DNA of 6,626 nucleotides from Treponema sp. (GTDB taxonomy: Bacteria; Spirochaetota; Spirochaetia; Treponematales; Breznakiellaceae), in contig JAISPH010000163.1 in the NCBI GenBank assembly GCA_031275035.1, forward strand, positions 1 through 6,626, in the 5' to 3' direction. Position 1 is the stretch's first letter; each line of letters opens with the position of its first letter. A program made the translations under genes and the position numbers. The notes under the pieces are model-generated. The model saw nothing but the letters and a program-made list of their open reading frames with translations. It did not search any database and had not been told where the DNA came from. Shown here one piece after another: positions 1-5,327 of the stretch.

Positions 1-2
1 TC

Positions 3-86
3 GCCATTAAAGCGGCAGGGCCCCGGTGGGAAAATAGGAAGATGCTTGGCTTTTTCTTTTCCCGCGGCAGGATAAAACTTTCCTGA
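3..86 (+). CDS. Possible 3' end of an upstream gene (partial)
   Basis: The frame beginning at base 3 is open from the window edge to a TGA at 84-86 and gives 27 residues ending GFFFSRGRIKLS. Its codons resemble those of the neighbouring genes, and the basic, hydrophobic tail would suit the end of a larger protein. A second frame (from base 1) is also open, to a TAA at 73-75, so the assignment is weak. No family can be recognised from so short a piece. The alternative is that bases 1-201 are entirely intergenic. Confidence 0.25.
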   Translation, partial: AIKAAGPRWENRKMLGFFFSRGRIKLS

Positions 87-141
87 ACCGCACACCGTAT
101 CAATAACGCCAGAACCTGTTTATAAAAGGATTCCCCGCCCC

Positions 142-170
142 TTGAAGAATCCCCTATTCGATAGTACATT
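142..170 (+). promoter_or_regulatory. Weak sigma-70-like promoter candidate upstream of cheW
   Basis: TTGAAG at 142-147 and TACATT at 165-170 are 17 bases apart, and each matches four of six positions of the -35 and -10 consensus. The site lies 31 bases before the cheW start, in the most AT-rich part of the upstream region (161-190). The neighbouring TATATAAG at 171-178 could be the real -10, but it has no matching -35. No sigma-28 or sigma-54 site, as might be expected for a motility gene, was found with correct spacing. Confidence 0.3.
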
Positions 171-201
171 TATATAAGATGAAGGTATAAGGGGTATCTC
201 T

Positions 202-672
202 ATGGCCGATCAGAATCAATTAGTTACCTTTCAGCTTGGGGAAGAGCTGTACGGGATTAATATTATGGATGTCAAGGAAATAGTAAGAGTTCAGGATATC
301 CGGTCCATCCCCAACGCCCCGGTCTATGTAGAGGGCATTTTCAATCTTCGCAGTGAAATTATACCTATTATTAATTTACACAAGCGGTTTCATCTGAAGA
401 AGGTGCTGACCGATGATGAGGATGATCTGCTTTCGGGGTTTATTATTATCGATATTGATGGAATGAAACTTGGGGTCATCATCGACCGGGTTTCCCGGGT
501 GGTTACGGTGGAAAAAGAGGACATTCAGCCGCCGCCCCAGATGCTCAGCGGTATCGGCGCCGAATATATCCAGGGGGTGGTGCGCCAGGATCAGGGCTAC
601 CTTATCATTCTCAATATACGGGATCTCTTCAATCCCAAGGAACTGCAAAAAATAGCCGAGCTGCGCAGATAG
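202..672 (+). CDS. cheW: CheW-type chemotaxis coupling protein
   Basis: This 156-residue protein has the length and whole-chain pattern of a single CheW domain. CheW proteins are cytoplasmic adaptors that join chemoreceptors to the histidine kinase CheA in polar arrays. Visible signs are the N-terminal strand LVTFQLGEELYGINI (7-21), the VKEIVR helix (24-29), the hallmark turn NLRSEIIPIINL (48-59, where the family usually has NLRG), the second half with GVIIDRVSRVV (91-101), and the closing strand-helix LIILNIRDLF (134-143). The acidic linker around 69-77 is variable in the family. The start is supported by AAGGGG at 189-194, seven bases ahead. No cheA, cheX or cheY lies in the window, so this is probably an isolated or secondary cheW copy. 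It is followed by a DegT-family gene after 86 bases with no terminator between them, so co-transcription is likely. Confidence 0.93.
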   Translation: MADQNQLVTFQLGEELYGINIMDVKEIVRVQDIRSIPNAPVYVEGIFNLRSEIIPIINLHKRFHLKKVLTDDEDDLLSGFIIIDIDGMKLGVIIDRVSRVVTVEKEDIQPPPQMLSGIGAEYIQGVVRQDQGYLIILNIRDLFNPKELQKIAELRR

Positions 673-748
673 GCCTTTGGCGCTGTCTGCCTTCAACTGC
701 CGCTGAGCCGATATACCGGACCAAGAAGCCAGTAATAACACCGTGATT

Positions 749-752
749 GGGG
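749..752 (+). promoter_or_regulatory. Ribosome binding site deciding the DegT-family start
   Basis: GGGG at 749-752 lies six bases before the ATG at 759. The longer reading frame would begin with TTG at 747, which overlaps this site and has no Shine-Dalgarno sequence of its own. The ATG at 759 is therefore preferred. It also gives the family-typical beginning MKIEVYSPTIRRKEMDAV. Confidence 0.6.
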
Positions 753-758
753 TACTAC

Positions 759-1796
759 ATGAAGATAGAAGTCTACTCTCCTACCATCCGGCGGAAGGAG
801 ATGGATGCCGTACTGACGGCTATGGTGGAGGATAGAATAGGTCCCGGAGAACCGGGGCGGCGGCTTGTTCAGCTTGCGAAGGAGTACATAGGCTGCGATT
901 ACTGTCTTGCCCTGCGGAGTCCCGCCGTTGCCCTGGCCGCAGCCCTGGCTGCCCTGGGGCTGGAAAGGGGTTCCGGGGTTGTCGTTTCGGCCCTCTCTCC
1001 CCGGTACTACCTCAAGGTTATCGCCGATCTGGGACTGAGGCCCGTTTACTGCGACGTTCTCCCTTCTTCGGCCTGTATCGGCCCCGCTTCTATAGAGGCG
1101 GCCCTCTCCCAAAGGGAAACGGGACTTGAGGCCCGCTGTATAGTCCTGCATCATGTCCTGGGTTTTGTTCCCGACACGCCCGCCATCGCCGAAATGGGCA
1201 TACCCCTGATCGAAGACTGGTCCCGGAGTTACGGCGCCATGACGGGGGAGGAACGGGCTCCTTCCCTGGGGATATTTGCCATTATCGGACTGGAAGAACG
1301 GGATATGCTTACCGCCGGGGGCGGCGCCCTGCTCTATGCAATGAACCGGCGGGACGCCTCGGTTCTGAGGAACCTTGAGGGGCTTCCTCCCGAGTACTGC
1401 CTTCCCGGCATGAACGCCGCAATGGCCATGGTCCAGTTTAAGGAGGCCCGGCGGAACCTGGAAAAGCGCCGGGAAATTGCCCGGCTCTATGCCCAGTCCA
1501 GTCTGCAGACCCGGCATGAACGCTTTATTCAGACGGGCAATACCGAATATAATAACTATACCTTTCCCCTTATTCTGAAAACGGGGATGAAGGATGTAAA
1601 GGCTTATGCTAAACGGAAGGATATCGCTGTGGAAAATGCCTTTGAGGATACAGTGATGGGAAGCGGCGCCGTCCCTTCTTCAAGCTGTCCCGAGGCCTAT
1701 TCTCTGTCCCTCAGGACGGCCGTCTTTCCCCTGTATCCCCGGCTGGGATCCGCCGCCTCCGGCAGGGTGGCGAAGCTGATTGGCACCCTGCCCTAG
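759..1796 (+). CDS. DegT/DnrJ/EryC1/StrS-family protein lacking the catalytic lysine
   Basis: The 345-residue product has the fold-wide pattern of PLP-dependent sugar aminotransferases, which aminate nucleotide-linked keto-sugars. Recognisable parts are the N-terminus YSPTIRRKEMDAV (6-18), the ALRSPAVALAAAL segment (52-64), the LIEDWSRSYGA segment with the ring-binding Asp153, the glycine turn TAGGGALL (185-192), the MNAAMAMVQFKEARRNLEKR helix and a C-terminal SLSLRTAVFPLYPRL segment. Two active-site signatures are changed. The SGT phosphate-binding motif reads SPA (54-56). The position expected to carry the Schiff-base lysine, four residues before Thr185, is Arg181, with no lysine between Ser169 and the glycine turn. 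A few family members (ColD-type 3-dehydratases) use His instead, but Arg is not a known replacement to me. It may be a non-enzymatic or sugar-binding descendant. It is probably co-transcribed with cheW and is followed by a strong terminator. Confidence 0.82.
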   Translation: MKIEVYSPTIRRKEMDAVLTAMVEDRIGPGEPGRRLVQLAKEYIGCDYCLALRSPAVALAAALAALGLERGSGVVVSALSPRYYLKVIADLGLRPVYCDVLPSSACIGPASIEAALSQRETGLEARCIVLHHVLGFVPDTPAIAEMGIPLIEDWSRSYGAMTGEERAPSLGIFAIIGLEERDMLTAGGGALLYAMNRRDASVLRNLEGLPPEYCLPGMNAAMAMVQFKEARRNLEKRREIARLYAQSSLQTRHERFIQTGNTEYNNYTFPLILKTGMKDVKAYAKRKDIAVENAFEDTVMGSGAVPSSSCPEAYSLSLRTAVFPLYPRLGSAASGRVAKLIGTLP

Positions 1797-1801
1797 GAAA
1801 G

Positions 1802-1844
1802 CGCTGAAAAACGCAATCGAGCGTTTTTCAGCGTTACTTTATTT
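1802..1844 (+). terminator. Rho-independent terminator after the DegT-family gene
   Basis: A perfect 13-base inverted repeat, CGCTGAAAAACGC at 1802-1814 and GCGTTTTTCAGCG at 1821-1833, encloses a six-base AATCGA loop and is followed by a T-rich tail (TTACTTTATTT, 1834-1844). It starts five bases after the stop codon at 1794-1796. The tail is interrupted by A and C, so some read-through is possible. The stem is nearly symmetric, with A5 on one arm and T5 on the other, but no gene faces it from the other strand. Confidence 0.85.
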
Positions 1845-1851
1845 AATAGAG

Positions 1852-1879
1852 TTGTTCAGAAACTTCAGTTTCCGAACAA
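1852..1879. repeat. 12-base inverted repeat just before nadK (hairpin or operator)
   Basis: TTGTTCAGAAAC at 1852-1863 and GTTTCCGAACAA at 1868-1879 are inverted copies with one mismatch (A1858 against C1873) around a TTCA loop. There is no following T-run, so it is not an ordinary terminator. It ends 19 bases before the nadK ATG. It could form a leader RNA hairpin next to the ribosome binding site, be a protein operator, or be one copy of a dispersed intergenic repeat. Its inner part, AAAC-N4-GTTT, resembles the GAAC-N4-GTTC LexA box of Gram-positive bacteria with one symmetric change in each half. Confidence 0.7.
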
Positions 1880-1888
1880 ATTCCGTTT

Positions 1889-1895
1889 AAGGAAG
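1889..1895 (+). promoter_or_regulatory. Ribosome binding site of nadK
   Basis: AAGGAAG at 1889-1895, with its AGGA core ending five bases before the ATG at 1899, is a good Shine-Dalgarno sequence. GAAGT (1892-1896) is complementary to ACTTC (1862-1866) in the upstream palindrome, so pairing that hides the site is conceivable, but the five-base match is weak evidence. Confidence 0.6.
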
Positions 1896-1898
1896 TGT

Positions 1899-2819
1899 AT
1901 GGCTGAGTGTAGACGGGCGCTTCTGTTTATCAATCTTCACAAACCCCATGCCCGGCTTTTAGGGGAAGAAATTACCCGGGAACTGGAACGCCGGAACATA
2001 GAAGCCGTTTCCTTCAGTTTTGAGGGGAAGCCGGATTTTAAGGTCCAGGGGACCTTTGATATCAGTTTCAGCCTGGGGGGAGACGGTACGGTTCTCTATG
2101 CTTCCAGGACTATGGCCCCCCTGGGGGTGCCGGTTATGCCTGTTAACCAGGGGACCTTGGGGTTTATCGCCGCGGTTACCCCCGGTTCCTGGATTGACGC
2201 CTTTGACCGGTGGCTTGCCGGCGGGGGGATTATTTCCCCCAGACTGATGCTGGAGCTCAGAGTTGAAGGGCAGGGAAAAACGCCGGTGGATTTTTCCTGT
2301 CTTAACGATGCGGTTATTGCCGCCTCGGGAATTGCAAAGCTTATCCGGCTCCAGGTGGATGCGGAGACGGGTCCCTCCGGGAGGAGGGGAGAACCGATAC
2401 GTCTGGGGCAGTACCGTTCCGACGGTCTCATTGTGTCCACCCCCACGGGTTCCACGGGCTATTCCGTAGCCGCCGGAGGGCCCATCATCGATCCTGAAAT
2501 GGAGGCGGTGATCATTAATCCCATTTGCCCTTTTACCTTGTCGAACCGGCCCGTGGTGATGCCTGCGGACAAACGGGTTATCGTGGAGGTTGAACAGGAA
2601 CAGCGGAGCGCGGTGCTCCTCACCATGGACGGCCAGATCACCCGGCCCCTGGAACCGGGGGACCGGATCTTTATTACCAAGGCCCCTTACCGGGCAAAGC
2701 TTATCGAGTCGGACCGGGAGGTTTTCTACCGGGCCCTCCGGACCAAGTTAAACTGGTCCCAGGACGGCTTTAATGCGGAGGGCGGCGGCCCTTCAGTTTC
2801 CGGGGGTTATGATGCTTGA
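1899..2819 (+). CDS. nadK: NAD kinase
   Basis: This 306-residue cytoplasmic enzyme phosphorylates NAD to NADP, using ATP or, in some bacteria, polyphosphate. The family signatures are all present: LGGDGTVLYA (59-68) with catalytic Asp62, NQGTLGF (83-89), LNDAVI (135-140), the long SDGLIVSTPTGSTGYS motif (174-189), and NRPVVMPAD (216-224) followed by the TMDGQ turn (242-246). The family usually ends near the LRTKLNW segment (280-286). Here about 20 further residues, glycine-rich and low in complexity, run on through the ribosome binding site and first codons of recN, overlapping that gene by eight bases. The gene sits behind a terminator and a palindrome, so it should start a new transcription unit, though no convincing promoter is visible in 1834-1898. 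NAD kinase and recN are also neighbours in other bacteria such as E. coli, which supports the assignment. Confidence 0.96.
   Translation: MAECRRALLFINLHKPHARLLGEEITRELERRNIEAVSFSFEGKPDFKVQGTFDISFSLGGDGTVLYASRTMAPLGVPVMPVNQGTLGFIAAVTPGSWIDAFDRWLAGGGIISPRLMLELRVEGQGKTPVDFSCLNDAVIAASGIAKLIRLQVDAETGPSGRRGEPIRLGQYRSDGLIVSTPTGSTGYSVAAGGPIIDPEMEAVIINPICPFTLSNRPVVMPADKRVIVEVEQEQRSAVLLTMDGQITRPLEPGDRIFITKAPYRAKLIESDREVFYRALRTKLNWSQDGFNAEGGGPSVSGGYDA
2801..2806 (+). promoter_or_regulatory. Ribosome binding site deciding the recN start
   Basis: CGGGGG at 2801-2806 is five bases ahead of the ATG at 2812 but only two ahead of the ATG at 2809. An in-frame ATG at 2773 has no such site. The ATG at 2812 gives MLEELSIRNYALID, the usual RecN beginning. 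The site lies inside the nadK coding region, pointing to coupled translation. Confidence 0.65.
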
Positions 2820-4512
2820 AGAACTTTCGATCAGGAACTATGCCCTCATCGACAACATATCCCTCTCCTTTGAAGGGGGCCTTAACATCCTCACCGGAGA
2901 AACCGGCGCGGGAAAATCCATCATTGTAGGTTCTCTGAGCTTTCTTTTGGGGGCCAAGGCCGATGCCGACGTAATTCGTACCGGCGCCGAGGAGGCCAGC
3001 GTTTCCGCGGTGGTGTCGATCCGGGAGGGAAACCGGGATGTGCTGGAGTGGCTTGCCGGACGGGACATAAACCCGGAGGACGGCCGCCTGATTATCCGCC
3101 GGAACATAAAAGCCTCGGGCCGGGGTTCCATCTACATACAGAATGTTCCCGTTACCCGGAATGACCTGGCGGAATGTATGGCCTTTCTCTTTGATCTCCA
3201 CGGCCAGCATAACCATGAATCCCTGCTGAGAAAGGAAACCCACCGCCGTTATCTGGACCGTTTTGCGGGGATAGAGGAGGAAACCGCCGGGTTTAACGTC
3301 CTCTTTCTGGATCTGGCGGACCGAAGGAAGGCTTTTGAATCTTCCCTCAGTTCCGAACGGGACCGGGAGGCCAGAATTGAAATACTGAGTTATGCCGTGG
3401 ACGAGATTGGTAAAGCCGCCCCCAGGGCCGGGGAAATCCGGGAGCTGGAAAGCGAAACCTCCAGACTGGGAGATTTTGAAAAACTTGCCGCCCAGGTAAA
3501 CGCCGCCGCCGGAGCCCTCTTTGACGGGGAAGCTTCGGCGCTGGGACTGATCCGGCGGACCCGTTCTTCCCTGGAAAACGCCGCCGCCATAGATACGGAG
3601 CTTTCGGCCCTCCTCAAGCGTACCGAGGACCTCTACTATGAGGCGGAGGATCTGGCGGCGGAACTCCGCCTGTACCGGGACGACCTGAAGTACGATCCGG
3701 CCCGCCTGGAGGAGGCTGAAGAACGGCTTGCCCTGCTCTACAAACTGAAAAAGAAGTACGCCCCCGGCGGGGATGAGGAGGCGATACTGGCCTGCCGGAC
3801 CCGGGCGGAGGCGGAGATTGAGGCCCTGTCCCGGACGGAGGAAAACCGGGACAAGCTGAAGGCCGAAATCGCCGCCCTGGAGAAGGACATTACCGCCCGG
3901 GCGGCGGCGATAAGCGTCAAGCGGAAGGACGCTTCCCTTAAACTGGGGAAGCGGATAACCGGGATCCTCGCCAGCCTGGGAATGCCCCACGCCGCCTTTT
4001 CCGTGGAGGTAACTTCCAAGGGCAAGGGGCCCAACGGACTTATCATGGGGCCCTGGGGAGCGGACGAGGTGGAATTTCTTATCTCCGCCAACGCCGGGGA
4101 ACCCCTGAAGGAGCTTTCCCGTATCGCCTCCGGGGGGGAGCTTTCCAGGGTTATGCTGGCAATTAAAACGGTGCTGGCCGGGGCGGATACTATCGAAACT
4201 CTGGTATTTGATGAGATAGATACCGGTATCGGGGGACAGGTAGCTCTTTCGGTGGGGGAATACCTTGTCAAAATAGCCGCCATTAAGCAGATATTTTGCA
4301 TTACCCATCTTGCCAGTATTGCAGTTCGGGCCGATAATCATTTAAAAGTGGAAAAACGAAGCGAAGGCGGCCGGACCGTAACGGGCGTTACGGCGCTTAA
4401 GCCTTCCGCCCGGAGGGACGAGATAGCCCGGATGCTGGCGGGAGATTCCGGCGCCGCGGCCCTTGCCCATGCGGAGGATTTATTGGCAAAATACGGTAAG
4501 AGGAACGGTTGA
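2812..4512 (+). CDS. recN: DNA repair protein RecN
   Basis: RecN is an SMC-like ATPase that acts at DNA double-strand breaks, tethering DNA ends and supporting RecA-dependent repair; it works in the cytoplasm on the nucleoid. The 566-residue length matches the family (E. coli RecN is about 550). The N-terminal half of the ATPase head has Walker A GETGAGKS (29-36) and the RecN-typical DLHGQHNHESLL (128-139). Residues about 150-390 are charged and helical, the coiled-coil arm, broken near KYAPGG (315-320). The C-terminal head has the signature LSRIASGGELSR (435-446), Walker B TLVFDEID (463-470) with Glu468, and the THL switch with His499. All catalytic elements are intact. The family often has THLPQVA at the switch; here it is THLASIA. 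The start overlaps the end of nadK by eight bases, and the next gene begins one base after the stop. Confidence 0.97.
   Translation: MLEELSIRNYALIDNISLSFEGGLNILTGETGAGKSIIVGSLSFLLGAKADADVIRTGAEEASVSAVVSIREGNRDVLEWLAGRDINPEDGRLIIRRNIKASGRGSIYIQNVPVTRNDLAECMAFLFDLHGQHNHESLLRKETHRRYLDRFAGIEEETAGFNVLFLDLADRRKAFESSLSSERDREARIEILSYAVDEIGKAAPRAGEIRELESETSRLGDFEKLAAQVNAAAGALFDGEASALGLIRRTRSSLENAAAIDTELSALLKRTEDLYYEAEDLAAELRLYRDDLKYDPARLEEAEERLALLYKLKKKYAPGGDEEAILACRTRAEAEIEALSRTEENRDKLKAEIAALEKDITARAAAISVKRKDASLKLGKRITGILASLGMPHAAFSVEVTSKGKGPNGLIMGPWGADEVEFLISANAGEPLKELSRIASGGELSRVMLAIKTVLAGADTIETLVFDEIDTGIGGQVALSVGEYLVKIAAIKQIFCITHLASIAVRADNHLKVEKRSEGGRTVTGVTALKPSARRDEIARMLAGDSGAAALAHAEDLLAKYGKRNG
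4500..4505 (+). promoter_or_regulatory. Ribosome binding site deciding the start of the unknown helical protein
   Basis: GAGGAA at 4500-4505 is eight bases before the ATG at 4514. The reading frame extends upstream to an ATG at 4463, which lies deep inside recN and would add 17 residues of no helical character. The ATG at 4514 is therefore the likelier start. Confidence 0.65.
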
Positions 4513-4513
4513 T

Positions 4514-5326
4514 ATGGCGAAAATTTCCAGCGAGGAGCGTCATCAGTATTTTGGCAAAATAGGGGGGTATAAAAATACAATTGACACCATTCTTAAACGG
4601 GAACAAACCCTTCTTGCTTCGATTCGCAAGGAACCGGCGGGAGCGGTCTTTAAGCGGCTTACCCTGGTGGACGAAATGCTTAACCTTGCTTCAAATTATA
4701 TCATCCTCAGCGGCGTTTCCCAGAGTATGCTCAAGGTCAAAAATGAAGACGCCCTTAACGATGGCAGAAAGGCCCTCTACAAGAGCGTGATTTACCTGGA
4801 AGAGGTGGTCAGCAATTATGTGGACGTTCCCTTTTCCGAGTATGAGGAAAAACTTGCCGAAATAGCCTCGGTGGACGCCGCCAGGCGCTATCTTTTGATA
4901 CGGAAGATGGGTCTTGCCATTGAGCTGCTGGAGAATGCCTATGGGGATAATACCAAGTGGAAGTGGTCCTTTGTGGAGCTTGAGGGCCGTTATGCGGCGG
5001 CGGCTAAAAACATCCTGGACCTGAAGAATGCCGTGATCAATACCGATCCCCGGTCCCCCAATTATGAGCCCACCGTTTATCACCTCAATCTGATCAAAAA
5101 ACTGCTGATGCAGGCGGCGGACCGTTACCGGGAAAAGTATGAGCTTTCCACCAACCGTATCGACGACTTCAAGCAGGGGATTACCTTTTTGGCCGCCCTC
5201 AGGCGCATCCATGTGGTCATGGGGGACCGGGAAGAGGCCGAAACGGTTAAAAAAAAGCAGGAGATCTGGGCGGCGAAATTGGAATCGGATTTGAAAAAAA
5301 AGGAAGAAATTGCGAAAAAAGCTTAA
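4514..5326 (+). CDS. Unrecognised all-helical cytoplasmic protein
   Basis: I do not recognise a family with a known function. The 270-residue product has no signal peptide, no membrane segment and no cysteine. It appears almost wholly alpha-helical, with alternating charged and hydrophobic residues. The middle contains a WKWSF patch (149-153) after a GDNTKW loop, and a proline-containing break, DPRSPNYEP (178-186), separates two helical halves. The last 35 residues or so (from about 237) are rich in Lys and Glu and look like a single charged helix or short coiled coil. Nothing resembles a catalytic motif. The gene starts one base after the recN stop and ends one base before the ABC exporter ATG, so it is probably translated with both. 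A gene of unknown function after recN is, as I recall, also present in other treponemes. A structural or scaffolding role is only a guess. Confidence 0.8.
   Translation: MAKISSEERHQYFGKIGGYKNTIDTILKREQTLLASIRKEPAGAVFKRLTLVDEMLNLASNYIILSGVSQSMLKVKNEDALNDGRKALYKSVIYLEEVVSNYVDVPFSEYEEKLAEIASVDAARRYLLIRKMGLAIELLENAYGDNTKWKWSFVELEGRYAAAAKNILDLKNAVINTDPRSPNYEPTVYHLNLIKKLLMQAADRYREKYELSTNRIDDFKQGITFLAALRRIHVVMGDREEAETVKKKQEIWAAKLESDLKKKEEIAKKA
5301..5306 (+). promoter_or_regulatory. Possible ribosome binding site for an alternative TTG start of the ABC gene
   Basis: AGGAAG at 5301-5306 precedes an in-frame TTG at 5310, with the AGGA core five bases away, but lies 21 bases from the ATG at 5328, which has no ribosome binding site of its own. 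A start at 5310 would add six residues (MRKKLN) and overlap the upstream gene by 17 bases. The site also encodes Lys-Glu codons of the upstream protein, so its resemblance may be chance. Confidence 0.3.
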
Positions 5327-5327
5327 C

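Noticed and set aside
73..102. TAAAACTT followed by CCGTATCA, loosely like a sigma-28 promoter before cheW
   Set aside because: The spacing and the -10 sequence are both off, so it does not meet the consensus.
128..152. Inverted repeat GGATTC/GAATCC before cheW
   Set aside because: Only six base pairs with a 13-base loop and no T-run; too weak to call a terminator or operator.
707..714. GCCGATAT resembling the -10 element of a sigma-28 flagellar promoter, between cheW and the DegT-family gene
   Set aside because: No TAAA-type -35 element stands at the required distance (bases 688-691 read TGCC).
693..1517. A 274-codon open frame on the - strand opposite the DegT-family gene
   Set aside because: It is a shadow of a gene with clear family motifs on the + strand; the product is of low complexity and has no supporting ribosome binding site or homology that I can see.
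1781..1796. TGGCAC near the end of the DegT-family gene, like the -24 element of a sigma-54 promoter
   Set aside because: There is no GC pair at the required distance for a -12 element; the bases there are the stop codon.
2770..4341. A 523-codon open frame on the - strand opposite recN
   Set aside because: It lies almost wholly opposite an intact RecN gene. Its translation is rich in Gly, Pro and Arg with no recognisable motif, as expected from the complement of a GC-rich coding region.
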